Shown here in pieces: positions 51,264 to 61,250 of a stretch of DNA of 64,000 nt. The DNA is from Neobacillus bataviensis (GTDB taxonomy: Bacteria; Bacillota; Bacilli; Bacillales_B; DSM-18226), in NCBI RefSeq assembly GCF_019969725.1, contig NZ_JAHXYW010000007.1:1-64000 (forward strand). Direction: 5' to 3'. Positions within the stretch are counted from its first letter, which is position 1; the number at the start of each line of letters is the position of its first letter. The position numbers were made by a program, and so were the translations under genes. The notes beneath the pieces were generated by a model that was not told the DNA's origin, did no database searches, and saw only the letters and a program-made list of their open reading frames with translations.

Positions 51264-52979
51264 TTATTGCTTAATCCACCATTCATTTGGACGGTTCATA
51301 CCTGATACATCGAATTTCACACCATTAACGCGCTTGCTTACTGCCATTGTTTCTTCAAGCTCGGCAATTGGCAATACAGGCAGATCTTTCATAAACAGCT
51401 TTTGCCATTGTACATAAAGATCTTTACGCTTATTTGAATCTGTTCCGACAACATTGATATCTAGTGCTTCATCAAGCAATTTATCACTATCCGCATTTAC
51501 CCAGCGTGGATAGTTCCAAAGTGCTTTAGAACCCCAAAGTGGAGTTGGATCTGGATCTGACCCTGTAGACCAGCCGCCAAAGAATACTTCCATTGATTTG
51601 TCAGCTTTTTCAAGCATATCGTAATATAGATTTACATCTGTCATAGTAAGTTTCGTTTTCAAGCCAACTTCTTCCCAATATTGAGTTAATGCTTTTGCAC
51701 GTGATTCGAATGTTGGGTTTTGTGTTGCATAGTGGCTGAAGTTAACAACAAACTTTTTACCTTGCGGATCTTCACGGAAGCCATCTCCGTCAACATCTTT
51801 ATAGCCTGCTTCATCTAATAATTCTTTTGCTTTCTTAGGGTCGTACTTATATTGCTCTAATTCTTTATTATCTGCTGCAATCCAGTGATTTGTTGGAATT
51901 GGGCGGTTAACTGGCTTTCCTACGCCGAAGAAGAACGCTTTTACCCATTCCTCACGATTAATCGCATAGTACATTGCCTCACGAAGTTTCTTATCTTGAT
52001 ACTTTGGTTCGTTCATGACATTTTTTTCGCCATCCCAAGTACCTAATCTGAAACCAACATAATAATAACTTACGCCAGGATATGTGATTGCATTTACATT
52101 ATCAAGTGCTTTAACTTGATCTATGATACTTGGATGGAATGCAGTCATATCAAGAGTTCCGTTTTTAAGTTCGCCAACTGAAAGTGATGGGTCAATTACC
52201 TTAATAACAACCTTTTCAATATGAGGCTTTCCACCGAAATAATCGTCAAAACGTTCCATTTCAATTGATTCGCCTGGTACAACTTTTGTTACTTTAAATG
52301 GACCTAATCCAACAGGTTTTGTACGAACCTGTTCAGATCCCATCATATCTTTTACAGCCATTCCTTTAAATTCAGTACGATTCATTGGATATGTCCAAAG
52401 GTTATCCAAGTTATTAACACGTGCTTTATCAAAAGTAATTTGAATATGGTAATCATCAATTACTTTAATACCTGAAATTTCTTTTGCTTTTCCATCGTGG
52501 TAATCTTGGGCACCAACAATATTTCTTACGTTATCAAAACGTGGTCCCTCATAATCCTTGTCAGCAATTACTTTTAAAGCGAATTCCCAGTCTTTTACTG
52601 ATAGTTCGTCTCCGTTATGCCATTTAACACCTTTTTTGATTTCAAAATCAAAGACTTTATTGTCTGTTGTTTTCCATGAGGCAATATGCGGCTGTGCCTT
52701 TAATTGCGCATCATAATCAATAAGGTTCTCATCAAAGAAATCAATTACATAAGCATCAGTTTGATTTCCATAAAAAGCATAGTTGAATTTACCTTCAGGA
52801 GCTGAATCCAAGGCATAAACGAGTGTTCCGCCATCCTGAGGTTTTGCCGATGTTTCTCCCGTCTTACCCTCATTGTCATTTTTCTTCGTTCCAGCTTTTT
52901 CTCCGCCGTCGCAAGCCGCTAAAAATGCCGATAATACAAGCATTAAGGCTGCTAACATGAGCATGCTTCTTTTCTTCAT
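51264..52979 (-). CDS. appA: Oligopeptide-binding lipoprotein AppA
   Basis: 571 residues with a lipobox LAAC (Cys near 23). Family-5 binding protein: GGTLVYALDSAPEGKFNYAF, KWHNGDELSVKDWEFALKVI and a C-terminal GMNRPNEWWIKQ. In B. subtilis App takes up longer peptides and can replace Opp in competence and sporulation; laboratory strains carry a broken appA, whereas this one is intact. Third gene in appDFABC. Confidence 0.94.
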   Translation of the reverse strand: MKKRSMLMLAALMLVLSAFLAACDGGEKAGTKKNDNEGKTGETSAKPQDGGTLVYALDSAPEGKFNYAFYGNQTDAYVIDFFDENLIDYDAQLKAQPHIASWKTTDNKVFDFEIKKGVKWHNGDELSVKDWEFALKVIADKDYEGPRFDNVRNIVGAQDYHDGKAKEISGIKVIDDYHIQITFDKARVNNLDNLWTYPMNRTEFKGMAVKDMMGSEQVRTKPVGLGPFKVTKVVPGESIEMERFDDYFGGKPHIEKVVIKVIDPSLSVGELKNGTLDMTAFHPSIIDQVKALDNVNAITYPGVSYYYVGFRLGTWDGEKNVMNEPKYQDKKLREAMYYAINREEWVKAFFFGVGKPVNRPIPTNHWIAADNKELEQYKYDPKKAKELLDEAGYKDVDGDGFREDPQGKKFVVNFSHYATQNPTFESRAKALTQYWEEVGLKTKLTMTDVNLYYDMLEKADKSMEVFFGGWSTGSDPDPTPLWGSKALWNYPRWVNADSDKLLDEALDINVVGTDSNKRKDLYVQWQKLFMKDLPVLPIAELEETMAVSKRVNGVKFDVSGMNRPNEWWIKQ

Positions 52980-53013
52980 TTGTTTCCCCCCTATAAAAAT
53001 TTAATTTTTAGTT

Positions 53014-54024
53014 CTAGTAAAGGTGGCAAGCTACTCGATGAGAGGGCTTCACCTCCTTTAATGCAGGTTTTTGTTTAGTGCATTCTCCCATTGCCATTGG
53101 ACAACGAGGATGGAATGGACATCCGGACGGAGGATTGATAGGACTTGGGACATCACCCTTTAAAATAATCCTCTCTTTCTTTTGTCTTGGGTCAGGAGAT
53201 GGAATTGCAGAAATTAAAGCCTGTGTATAAGGGTGCAGCGGTTCAGCGTAAAGACTATTTTTATCTGCAATCTCCACCATGTTGCCTAAATACATAACCC
53301 CTATTCGGTCACTCATATGCTTAACAACACTTAAATCATGTGCAATAAATAGGAAGGTTAACTCAAATTCTTCCTGTAAGTCTTTTAATAAATTTAATAC
53401 CTGCGATTGTACTGAAACATCAAGGGCAGATACAGGTTCATCAGCAATAATCAACTTTGGTTTTAATGCGAGGGCTCGGGCAATTCCGATTCTCTGCCGC
53501 TGTCCCCCGGAAAATTCATGGGCATATTTAAAATAGGCTTCTGGCGGGAGACCAACCTTTTCTAATAGATCCATTACTTCCTGTTTTAATTCAGCCTTAC
53601 TTTTCTTGGAGTAGTTATAAATTGGCTCCGCTATTATGTCCCCAACCATTTGCATTGGATTTAGAGAGGCGTATGGATCCTGAAACACCATCTGCATGTC
53701 CTGCCTAATTTCTCGAAGGGATTTACCCGAAACTCTAGTGATGTTTTTTCCTTCGAACAGAATGCTGCCTTCTGTCGGTTTTAAGAGGCGCAGTATTGTC
53801 CGCCCCGCGGTTGATTTGCCGCACCCAGATTCACCAACTAATCCTAGTGTTTCCCCTCTTTTAATCTCAAATGATATATTATCAACCGCTTTCACATGGC
53901 CAATTGTACGTTTAAAAAATCCCCCTTTTACAGGGTAATAGGTTTTTAAATTTTGGATTTCTAATAGATTTTCAGGTTGAGAGGATTGTTTTTCATCATT
54001 TTTATGTATAGTATCAGTACTCAT
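53014..54024 (-). CDS. appF: Oligopeptide ABC transporter ATP-binding protein AppF
   Basis: 336 residues. Walker A GESGCGKST near 68, signature SGGQRQRIGIARAL, Walker B LIIADEP. The C-terminal domain ends with a cysteine cluster (GCPFHPRCPMAMGECTKQKP) of the type that can bind an iron-sulfur cluster in dipeptide ABC ATPases. Its start overlaps the appD stop by one base. Partner of AppD. Confidence 0.94.
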   Translation of the reverse strand: MSTDTIHKNDEKQSSQPENLLEIQNLKTYYPVKGGFFKRTIGHVKAVDNISFEIKRGETLGLVGESGCGKSTAGRTILRLLKPTEGSILFEGKNITRVSGKSLREIRQDMQMVFQDPYASLNPMQMVGDIIAEPIYNYSKKSKAELKQEVMDLLEKVGLPPEAYFKYAHEFSGGQRQRIGIARALALKPKLIIADEPVSALDVSVQSQVLNLLKDLQEEFELTFLFIAHDLSVVKHMSDRIGVMYLGNMVEIADKNSLYAEPLHPYTQALISAIPSPDPRQKKERIILKGDVPSPINPPSGCPFHPRCPMAMGECTKQKPALKEVKPSHRVACHLY

Positions 54025-55046
54025 TACCGCACCCCTTCCCTTGGTTTACTAGTATCAAAAAGGAGACAGGCCACTTCATGACCTTGATCGACTTCTGCAA
54101 GCTCTGGGGTTATGGTTAGACATTCAGGCATTGCCTTTGGACATCGATTAGCAAAACGACAGCCGGATTTAGGCATATTTGTTAGGGAAGGAACTATTCC
54201 TTGTATGGAACTTAGTCGCTCTTCTTCTTCTTCCATTTTAGGAATAGCGCCTAGAAGAAGTGTCGTATATGGATGCTTGGGATTATAGAACAAAGTGTCT
54301 ACATCTGTTCTTTCAACAATTTTTCCGGCATACATAACGATTACTTCATCACACATTTCAGCTACGACACCTAAATCATGTGTAATGAGAATAACAGACA
54401 TGTCATTAACTGCTTGAATATCTTTTAAAAGTTCTAGAATTTGAGCCTGTACAGTCACATCCAATGCAGTCGTTGGTTCGTCAGCTATTAATAATTTAGG
54501 CTGACATGCAATGGCTATAGCAATCATGACACGCTGTCTCATCCCGCCGGATAATTGATGTGGATATTCATCCACAATTTTTTCGGGCCTGGAGATCCCT
54601 ACACTTTTTAATAAGGCTATTGCTTTTTGACGTGCTTCCTGTTTGGAAATTTTTGTATGATTAAATAATACTTCTTGAAGTTGATATCCAATTGTAAAAA
54701 CTGGATTAAGAGAGGTCATTGGTTCTTGGAATATCATTGAGATGTCTTTTCCACGGATTTTATTAATTTGGGATTCTGTTAGTTTTTCAAGATTCAACCC
54801 TTCAAATAGGATTTCACCGGATTTTACCTTACCGCTTCCTTTTGGAAGAAGCTGCATGATTGAGAGACTCATAACAGATTTGCCACATCCAGATTCACCT
54901 ACAACTCCGACTATTTGACGAGGTTTTACTTTAAACGAAACATTATCAACAGCATTATAATCGATTCCGTCAATGTCAAATGCCGTTTCTAAATTTTTCA
55001 CTTCGAGCAATGGTGCCTCTTTGAGTAGCGATTTTTTTGTGCTCAT
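54024..55046 (-). CDS. appD: Oligopeptide ABC transporter ATP-binding protein AppD
   Basis: 340 residues. Walker A GESGCGKSV near 53, signature SGGMRQRVMIAIAI, Walker B LLIADEP, and a C-terminal cysteine cluster (GCRFANRCPKAMPEC). AGGGTG precedes ATG 55046. First gene of the operon, as in B. subtilis. A weak CodY-like match (55069-55083, four mismatches) lies upstream. Confidence 0.94.
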   Translation of the reverse strand: MSTKKSLLKEAPLLEVKNLETAFDIDGIDYNAVDNVSFKVKPRQIVGVVGESGCGKSVMSLSIMQLLPKGSGKVKSGEILFEGLNLEKLTESQINKIRGKDISMIFQEPMTSLNPVFTIGYQLQEVLFNHTKISKQEARQKAIALLKSVGISRPEKIVDEYPHQLSGGMRQRVMIAIAIACQPKLLIADEPTTALDVTVQAQILELLKDIQAVNDMSVILITHDLGVVAEMCDEVIVMYAGKIVERTDVDTLFYNPKHPYTTLLLGAIPKMEEEEERLSSIQGIVPSLTNMPKSGCRFANRCPKAMPECLTITPELAEVDQGHEVACLLFDTSKPREGVR

Positions 55047-55170
55047 AGTACACCCTCTTACTTTTTGAATTATTCTGTTAATTATATTTGTTCAAGTAAA
55101 ATTCTATTACAGAATTGTTACAATTGCAAGACTCTTTTAAAAAATTGGTAATATTCACACTTATCAAAAT

Positions 55171-55201
55171 AAAAAAAGCCCTTGTTTATTAGGCTTTTTT
55201 T
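55171..55201. terminator. Terminator between appD and yjaZ
   Basis: AAAAAAAGCC (55171-55180) pairs with GGCTTTTTTT (55192-55201). On the minus strand it terminates yjaZ before the app promoter. Confidence 0.8.
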
Positions 55202-55218
55202 GCTAAATATTTGGTTTT

Positions 55219-55992
55219 TCACTCTAAAAAATTTAATGATGGGGCCGTAAAAGATAGTTTTGTAGAATATTGATGCGTTTTGTAATATTCCCTAACAATA
55301 TTATATCCTGCAGCATATCCAAGCAACTTGGGTATCCTCCCGCCTCCATACAATAAATGGTCATGAATCCTTTCATCTTTTTTACTGCTTAACTGTTTTT
55401 TCATATATTTATCCCAAAATATAGATAATTCCTTTTCAGAATACATTCTGCACCAATTTGCCAGGTATTCTTTACCGCAATTTTTTAATACAGCATATTC
55501 TGCCAGACCCTCTATTACAATTGAGTCTAGCAGCGTATACTCTTCCATTTTTTTGTTTAGAGCTTGAAGGCGGCAAACATGATGGTATTCATGGACCAGA
55601 AGTGCCTCTATTTCTTTAGGGTCCTCTATATCTGAAAGAAACAGAAACATTTTATCAGGGAATGAAACCCCGCCCTTTTGTCTTTCTTCCCTTCGTATAA
55701 AAAATCCACCTGATTGTCCTATAGGAAAGAGAAAGACAGGTACATCCGGTCCAGACCATTTATTCTTATAGTTTTGAAACAGCCGTTCAACACGATTCCA
55801 TGCTTTCTGTTCAACCATTCGGTTTAAATTTCTCTTTGAACTTCCTGATGGACTATACATCCCAAAGTTCGTTAATTGGCGGTAAACGGATTGAGCAGTC
55901 TGCCCGTTAAAATACGGTTTCAACCTTTCACAGATTTTTACTGGCTGTTCAAAATCAACCATTAACCATTTATCCGTTCGAATAATGCCCAT
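55219..55992 (-). CDS. yjaZ: DUF2268 putative metallopeptidase YjaZ
   Basis: 257 residues from ATG 55992 (GAGGTGAG upstream); a longer frame to 56133 runs into a dispersed repeat. The zinc motif HEYHH lies near residue 140 (LLVHEYHHVCRLQ), followed by EGLAEYAVLKN with the likely third ligand Glu. DUF2268 proteins are predicted Zn peptidases; YjaZ itself is uncharacterised. Located between fabF and appD as in B. subtilis. Confidence 0.88.
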   Translation of the reverse strand: MGIIRTDKWLMVDFEQPVKICERLKPYFNGQTAQSVYRQLTNFGMYSPSGSSKRNLNRMVEQKAWNRVERLFQNYKNKWSGPDVPVFLFPIGQSGGFFIRREERQKGGVSFPDKMFLFLSDIEDPKEIEALLVHEYHHVCRLQALNKKMEEYTLLDSIVIEGLAEYAVLKNCGKEYLANWCRMYSEKELSIFWDKYMKKQLSSKKDERIHDHLLYGGGRIPKLLGYAAGYNIVREYYKTHQYSTKLSFTAPSLNFLE

Positions 55993-56090
55993 TTTCTCAC
56001 CTCGAATACGGTATCTTTTGATCATTTTATGAATGTTGAAGGGATAGGTTCGTATAGAAGGATAGGGATTTATTCGAAAGGCTCTGTTAA

Positions 56091-56165
56091 ACTTGGTTGT
56101 TGATTTGCGCTCCAGGCACTTCGCTCCAATCAACTGTGTTAAAAATCAACTATGTCCTTTAACAC
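56091..56165. repeat. Partial copy of a dispersed Bacillus repeat with hairpin end
   Basis: The segment includes GTTGATTTGCGCTCCAGGCA, CACTTCGCTCCAATCAACT and an inverted repeat TGTGTTAAA/TTTAACACA (about 56132-56164). These words recall long, widespread intergenic repeats in Bacillus genomes; I recognise the pattern from memory. The central GC-rich part of the full repeat appears deleted. Confidence 0.6.
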
Positions 56166-56173
56166 AGCCGTAC

Positions 56174-56210
56174 AAAAAAAAATCGGCCAGTAAGTCCTGA
56201 CCGATTTTTT
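56174..56210 (-). terminator. Intrinsic terminator of fabH-fabF
   Basis: AAAAATCGG-CAG pairs with CTG-CCGATTTTT with one mismatch; A and T runs on both sides. Confidence 0.88.
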
Positions 56211-56215
56211 ATATA

Positions 56216-57454
56216 CTATTCGTATTTTTTAAAGACAATTGTCGCGTTATGACCACCAAAGCCTAATGAATTACTCATGGCTGCTTTAATTTCCAATGGA
56301 CGTGCCGCATTTACAACATAGTCCAAATCACATTCCGGATCTGGCGTTACATAATTCATTGTCGGCGGAAGCATCCTATCTCTCATTGCCAATAATGTAA
56401 AGATGGCTTCAACACCACCAGCAGCACCAAGTAAATGTCCAGTCATGGATTTGGTTGAACTCATTGCAAGCTTATAAGCATGCTCGCCAAATACTTCTTT
56501 AACGGCAAGTGTTTCAAATTTATCATTATATTCTGTACTTGTTCCATGGGCATTAATATAATCAATATCTTTAGGCTCTAAGCCTCCATCAGTAATCGCC
56601 ATTTTCATTGCTCGGGCACCGCCTTCACCACCTGGTGCCGGTGCAGTAATATGATAGGCATCACCTGTTGCCCCGTAACCAATGATTTCAGCATAAATTT
56701 TTGCTCCGCGCGCCAATGCATGCTCTAACTCTTCCAAGACGATGATGCCTGCACCTTCACCAATTACAAAGCCGTCGCGATTTTTATCAAACGGCCTGCT
56801 TGCAGTATTTGGATCAGGGTTTGTGGAAAGGGCAGTGTTGGCACAGAACCCAGCAACAGACATTCTCGTAATCGGCGCTTCTGCACCTCCTGATACCATA
56901 ACATCTGCGTCACCGCGCTGGATCACCTTAAAGGCATCTCCAATTGAATTTGTACCGGTTGCACAGGCTGTAACCGTACATGAATTAAATCCCCGTGCAC
57001 CAAGTGTAATGGAAACCTGGCCAGTTGCCATATCCGGAATCAACATTGGTACGAAGAAAGGACTTACGCGTTTATAGCCCCTTTTTTGAAAAATTTCAAA
57101 TTGCTGTTCAAAGGTTTCCATACCGCCAATTCCTGAACCAATCCAAACCCCTACGCGGTGGGAATTTTCTTCATTGATCGTTAAATCCGCATCTTTTACA
57201 GCCATTATTGCACTTGCAACTGCAAATTGCGTAAAACGGTCCATTTTTCTTGCTTCTTTTTTATCCATAAAAACTTCTGGATTAAAATCCTTTACTTCAG
57301 CAGCTACCTTCGCTGGATACTCATCTGCATTAACTCTTGTCAGCGGTCCAATTCCTGATTTCCCTTCAAGAATTCCTTTCCAAGTTGTTTCAGCATCATT
57401 TCCAAGTGGTGTCACTGCTCCTACGCCCGTTACTACGACCCTGCGCTTTTCCAT
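56216..57454 (-). CDS. fabF: 3-oxoacyl-ACP synthase II FabF
   Basis: 412 residues. The catalytic triad is visible: Cys in [13 protein letters not shown] near 163, His in [11 protein letters not shown] near 303 and His in [14 protein letters not shown] near 340. It condenses malonyl-ACP with acyl-ACP in chain elongation and is the cerulenin target. GGAGATG precedes ATG 57454. 54 bases after fabH, same operon. The FapR site upstream of fabH controls both. Confidence 0.96.
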   Translation of the reverse strand: MEKRRVVVTGVGAVTPLGNDAETTWKGILEGKSGIGPLTRVNADEYPAKVAAEVKDFNPEVFMDKKEARKMDRFTQFAVASAIMAVKDADLTINEENSHRVGVWIGSGIGGMETFEQQFEIFQKRGYKRVSPFFVPMLIPDMATGQVSITLGARGFNSCTVTACATGTNSIGDAFKVIQRGDADVMVSGGAEAPITRMSVAGFCANTALSTNPDPNTASRPFDKNRDGFVIGEGAGIIVLEELEHALARGAKIYAEIIGYGATGDAYHITAPAPGGEGGARAMKMAITDGGLEPKDIDYINAHGTSTEYNDKFETLAVKEVFGEHAYKLAMSSTKSMTGHLLGAAGGVEAIFTLLAMRDRMLPPTMNYVTPDPECDLDYVVNAARPLEIKAAMSNSLGFGGHNATIVFKKYE

Positions 57455-57508
57455 TTGTACATCTCCTTTTATCTGCTAACTTTTCCCTATTTTTATAAAA
57501 AAATCTTC

Positions 57509-58441
57509 TTATTTACCCCAACGGATTGCAATGGCTCCCCAAGTTAAGCCGCCGCCAAAACCTACCATTACTAGGAGGTCATCATCTTTAATCTTTCCTG
57601 CTTCTAATTCTTCTACAATTGAAATTGGTATTGATGCTGCAGAAGTATTTCCATATTTATTAATTGTTTTAGACATTTTTTCGACAGGGAGCTCTAACCG
57701 CTGTCTCGATGCTTCCATAATCCGAATATTGGCTTGATGAGGGATAAGGAAATCGACGTCATCCTTGGTAAGTCCTGCTTTTTCAAGAACATTTATACAG
57801 CTCTCGCCCATTTGTCTAACGGCAAATTTGAATACTTCTCGTCCATTCATAATGATATATTCATCTTGATATAAATGCTTTGCCCCAGTTCCATCTGCAC
57901 CAAGCTCAAATGAAAGAATTCCTCGATTTTCGGATACTGGGCCAAGTACGACTGCACCGGCACCGTCCCCAAATAGGACAGCGGTATTTCTATCGCTCCA
58001 ATCCGTAATTTTCGAAAGCTTTTCAACCCCTACAACAAGTACATGTTTATATTCTCCTGTTTCTATAAACTGCTTCCCTGTGATAATTCCATACATGAAC
58101 CCAGCACATGCTGCACTAACATCCATGGCAGCTGCCTTAAAGGCCCCTAATTTTTCCTGAATTCTGCAGGCAACGGATGGAAAAGGTGAATCTGGAGTAA
58201 CTGTTGCAACCAAGATTAAATCAATTTCTTCTGGATTTATATCTGCATCTTGAATTGCTTTCTGGGCAGCAGCCAAGGCCATATCCGATGTATCAATATC
58301 GTCTGATGCTATCCTTCGTTCTTCGATACCTGTCATAGTACGAATCCATTCATCAGAAGTATCCATCATTTTTTCTAAATCATGGTTGGTGAGAATTTTT
58401 TCTGGTAAATACCTTCCTATTCCAACAATACCAGCTTTCAT
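57509..58441 (-). CDS. fabH: 3-oxoacyl-ACP synthase III FabH (FabHA)
   Basis: 310 residues. Active-site Cys in [12 protein letters not shown] near 112, His in [11 protein letters not shown] near 239 and Asn in [10 protein letters not shown] near 269. It starts fatty-acid synthesis from acetyl- or branched acyl-CoA and malonyl-ACP. In B. subtilis this locus is fabHA; a paralogue fabHB lies elsewhere. AAAGGAGATG precedes ATG 58441. Confidence 0.95.
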   Translation of the reverse strand: MKAGIVGIGRYLPEKILTNHDLEKMMDTSDEWIRTMTGIEERRIASDDIDTSDMALAAAQKAIQDADINPEEIDLILVATVTPDSPFPSVACRIQEKLGAFKAAAMDVSAACAGFMYGIITGKQFIETGEYKHVLVVGVEKLSKITDWSDRNTAVLFGDGAGAVVLGPVSENRGILSFELGADGTGAKHLYQDEYIIMNGREVFKFAVRQMGESCINVLEKAGLTKDDVDFLIPHQANIRIMEASRQRLELPVEKMSKTINKYGNTSAASIPISIVEELEAGKIKDDDLLVMVGFGGGLTWGAIAIRWGK

Positions 58442-58494
58442 TATTCCATCTCCTTTAATATGATAAGTTTCTCTATACCAAAGATTAATATCAA

Positions 58495-58523
58495 TTATTA
58501 TGACTTGGTACTAATTTTATCAA
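58495..58523 (-). promoter_or_regulatory. FapR-controlled promoter of fabH-fabF
   Basis: On the minus strand a TTGATA -35 (58518-58523) and TAATAA -10 (58495-58500) are 17 bases apart. A FapR-type site, TTAGTACCAAGTCATAA (58498-58514), fills the spacer and overlaps the -10. Confidence 0.85.
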
Positions 58524-58645
58524 ATAAGACCTTATTTAAGCAACTGTTACTTACTTTTACCCCTCCGCTATAGTACATTCCTTTTGATAGTTTGCTCATA
58601 TTCTAAAGGTAAGAGACATTTTTCTTTGAAGGAGTGTAAGAGGAA

Positions 58646-58966
58646 ATGGAAGATTGGGAAAAAGAAGAATCAACTTTAGAAAAGCAGCAAGCGAATTTTG
58701 AGCATGAAAAGGATCAAGCGATTTTTGAGGATGAAAAGCATCAAGATCGGTTTACCAGTTTAATGTTTGGGTCAAGAAGACCTCACCATGAAAGGACCCC
58801 GTTATTTGGCAATCGTCATACTCAAAATTCTCATCAAAACCCTTCAGATATCGATTATGAACAACTCATGATGAGTATTGATGCTTTATGGGAATCAGTA
58901 CAGGGCTTAAAGCCAATATTTCAAAAGTTCTATCCATTTATCCAGCAATTTTGGAAAAAGAAATAA
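58646..58966 (+). CDS. Hypothetical acidic/His-containing 106-residue protein
   Basis: The N-terminal half is extremely charged with repeated Glu-Lys-His-Asp (QQANFEHEKDQAIFEDEKH), containing a near-duplicate HEKDQAIF/DEKHQDRF. The C-terminal half is aromatic and helical (LKPIFQKFYPFIQQFWKKK). GAAGGAGTG lies upstream of ATG 58646. Divergent from fabH, convergent with comZ. Similar low-complexity proteins are found in spore coats, but no family is recognised. Confidence 0.65.
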   Translation: MEDWEKEESTLEKQQANFEHEKDQAIFEDEKHQDRFTSLMFGSRRPHHERTPLFGNRHTQNSHQNPSDIDYEQLMMSIDALWESVQGLKPIFQKFYPFIQQFWKKK

Positions 58967-58989
58967 GCTGCCTTTTCAACGGCAGCTTA
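58955..58989. terminator. Terminator between the 106-residue gene and comZ
   Basis: TAAGCTGCC (58964-58972) pairs with GGCAGCTTA (58981-58989), followed on the minus strand by a T-rich run. The plus-strand stop codon is part of the stem. Confidence 0.75.
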
Positions 58990-58995
58990 TCTTCA

Positions 58996-59193
58996 CTATT
59001 GATTTACTTCCTGAAGAGCTTCTTCACGGCCAAGGTCGTATGCTTCTTGCATAACCTTAGTAAATAAATTCATAAACGGTTCAATTAATTCCATTGATAA
59101 TTCTACTCCTGATTTTTCCAACTGTTCCTTGGCTTCAGGTAAATATTTCATAGCAATCATCATAAATTGTAATGACTTATCTTGGTTGTTCAT
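58996..59193 (-). CDS. comZ: ComZ, competence regulator
   Basis: 65 residues matching ComZ (MNNQDKSLQFMMIAMKYLPE, then helical LSMELIEPFMNLFTKVMQEA). In B. subtilis ComZ limits comG expression. It lies 19 bases downstream of med and is transcribed with it. Small helical, soluble. Terminator follows. Confidence 0.88.
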   Translation of the reverse strand: MNNQDKSLQFMMIAMKYLPEAKEQLEKSGVELSMELIEPFMNLFTKVMQEAYDLGREEALQEVNQ

Positions 59194-59212
59194 ATGTATC
59201 CCCTTTAATAAT

Positions 59213-60163
59213 TTATTGTGGTAACTTTCCGGTTTGCTTATATGTTTGGATTTGCTTATTAATTTTCTTAATAAATTCCTTGCTCACTAACGGACTATAT
59301 TTTCCTAGGGTTATGACATTATCTTCAAAATCAAAGGAAAGATTTCCTGCTTTTAATTTACCGTTATTATATTGTTCAGCAACCTTCTCATATAATTTAT
59401 CTACCTGCTGAATCGTGCTCGTTAGAACCGTCGATTGCCCCAAATCTGATTGGTCGGAAACATAGCCGATAACATATAGTCCTCGTTCCTTGACCCTTTC
59501 AATCACAGGGACATTAAAACCATCTCCAGCAGGATAGATTACGTCGACCCCTTTTTCCATCATACGATCGACTAATTGTATCGCTTTTTTTTCATCATCC
59601 CAATTCCCTACGTATTCTATGCTTACTTGGGCATTTTTATTTTCTGCCAATGCTCCTTGATAGAATCCTTCTATTTCTGGCTGCCATTCATAGGCAGCCA
59701 ACACTCCTACCTTCTGTTCCTTCGACATATGGGCAGCAACCATACCGCCAAAAAAGCCCATCGCGTGTGCTTTAAAGGTTAAACTGGTAGTGTTAGGGTT
59801 TTTAGCATCGCCATTAAAACTGACAAAGTGAATTTTAGGATAATCCTTTGAAATCTTATTAAAATATTCAGCATACTCTGAACCGTGACCAAAAATAAGA
59901 TTTACCCCTTTTTGCTCAAACTCTTTCACCGCCCTTTCAACTACCGATTCAGAATTCATTCCTTCTTTATAGTAAACCTCCACATTGAATTTTGATTGTA
60001 TTTTTAGCATCCCTTTAAAGCCCTTTGTTCCCCATACTTGGTCATTAACCGTTTCAGGCACTAATAAGCCAACATTTTGTAATTTGCCTGAGGTTTTTTT
60101 GGTTACCCCGCAGGCGCCAAGTAAAAAAAGACATAAAAGAATGATCCCGAAACGGTTTAGCAT
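59213..60163 (-). CDS. med: Med, BMP-family lipoprotein affecting competence
   Basis: 316 residues with a lipoprotein signal (LFLLGAC, Cys near 18). Basic-membrane-protein/PnrA-like binding fold: NVGLLVPETVNDQVWGTKGF, LIFGHGSEYAEYF, YPAGDGFNVPVIERVKERG. In B. subtilis Med stimulates comK; related proteins bind nucleosides. GAGATG precedes ATG 60163. Forms an operon with comZ. A surface location and small-ligand binding are inferred from the family. Confidence 0.9.
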   Translation of the reverse strand: MLNRFGIILLCLFLLGACGVTKKTSGKLQNVGLLVPETVNDQVWGTKGFKGMLKIQSKFNVEVYYKEGMNSESVVERAVKEFEQKGVNLIFGHGSEYAEYFNKISKDYPKIHFVSFNGDAKNPNTTSLTFKAHAMGFFGGMVAAHMSKEQKVGVLAAYEWQPEIEGFYQGALAENKNAQVSIEYVGNWDDEKKAIQLVDRMMEKGVDVIYPAGDGFNVPVIERVKERGLYVIGYVSDQSDLGQSTVLTSTIQQVDKLYEKVAEQYNNGKLKAGNLSFDFEDNVITLGKYSPLVSKEFIKKINKQIQTYKQTGKLPQ

Positions 60164-60336
60164 TCAATGCATCTCCTTCATACCACTGCCATTTCTATAA
60201 CTGATTCTTTCTAGATATAAATAATGGACCTGTAATCCTCATTTTTCAATTTTTATTCTACCCTTTGAATAATAAAATGAAAAGATAAATTTCCTGCACT
60301 TCCACTATCTGGATATTAAGTGAACCCTATCATATT

Positions 60337-61170
60337 TTATCGGCTTCCATTCAACTGTTCTGCTTGATTTTTTTGTTTCAAAAATGATTCGGAAATCGGT
60401 GTGATTTTTTTCATTTGAATCTTAACAACTGATGGATCTATTGCAAATGGTTCAACGCGGTTTGAATGAATAAGATTCTTTTCAAGTTTTAAATAGGACG
60501 CGCATAAATCCCAATAATTCTTCTTTCCACTTTCTAATATAAAGCTTCCCATCACATTTATATCCATTATTTCAAAGATAGAATCGATTGCATCCTCCAC
60601 AAAAATTGTATCGATTGTCCATTCCCTATTCGATTTATAAATTTCTTTTTGTTGAAAGTCTGACATAATCACTTGTTGAAAGATAAAAGTTTCGGTCTGC
60701 CAGGGACCATATATAGAAGGTAAATAAAAGAATTGAGTCTTTTTCACCAATCCTTTTACTTGATTCAAAAATCCTCGGTGCACTTTTTCACCTTCAGCTC
60801 CCAACAATTGAATTGGGAGAATAAAGACAAATTCTGTATTGGAATTATTTCGCTCAATATAGTTCAATATTGGCTCAGTAACCTTTTCCTCTAAATAAAT
60901 TCCTTCCTTATTTTGCATATAGGAATCAAATAATGAAAAAATAACGACGGTATCTCTATTCCCTTGACCTTGGTTTTTCTCCCAATCTACAAGAGCATGT
61001 TCAATGAAATTTGAATTTCTGCCAACTTCAAATCTTTTTTCATCAAGATATTGAATATTGTCTATATCTTCAATATTGACCCCATAGACCTCTATTCCTT
61101 TATTAAGCAACGTTTTACAAATATGAAAACTGACAAAATCATATACACCAAATATAATGGCCTTGTCCAT
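60337..61170 (-). CDS. Degenerate NAD-dependent epimerase-like protein
   Basis: 277 residues. The start (KAIIFGVYDFVSFHICKTLLNKGIEVYG, in part) is a Rossmann-like beta-alpha-beta, but the glycine motif GxxGxxG is degraded to GVYDFVS. The later FYLPSIYGPWQTETF is typical of extended SDR/epimerases. The usual YxxxK is not evident. A similar gene lies upstream of med/comZ in other Bacilli. Enzyme activity is doubtful; a regulatory or binding role is possible. Confidence 0.7.
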   Translation of the reverse strand: MDKAIIFGVYDFVSFHICKTLLNKGIEVYGVNIEDIDNIQYLDEKRFEVGRNSNFIEHALVDWEKNQGQGNRDTVVIFSLFDSYMQNKEGIYLEEKVTEPILNYIERNNSNTEFVFILPIQLLGAEGEKVHRGFLNQVKGLVKKTQFFYLPSIYGPWQTETFIFQQVIMSDFQQKEIYKSNREWTIDTIFVEDAIDSIFEIMDINVMGSFILESGKKNYWDLCASYLKLEKNLIHSNRVEPFAIDPSVVKIQMKKITPISESFLKQKNQAEQLNGSR

Positions 61171-61250
61171 AAAATCTTCCTCCCCATACTATCCTTAATG
61201 AATCCTATGCGTTTGAATAAGGAATTATTTCATTATGGGGCAGGGGAGGC

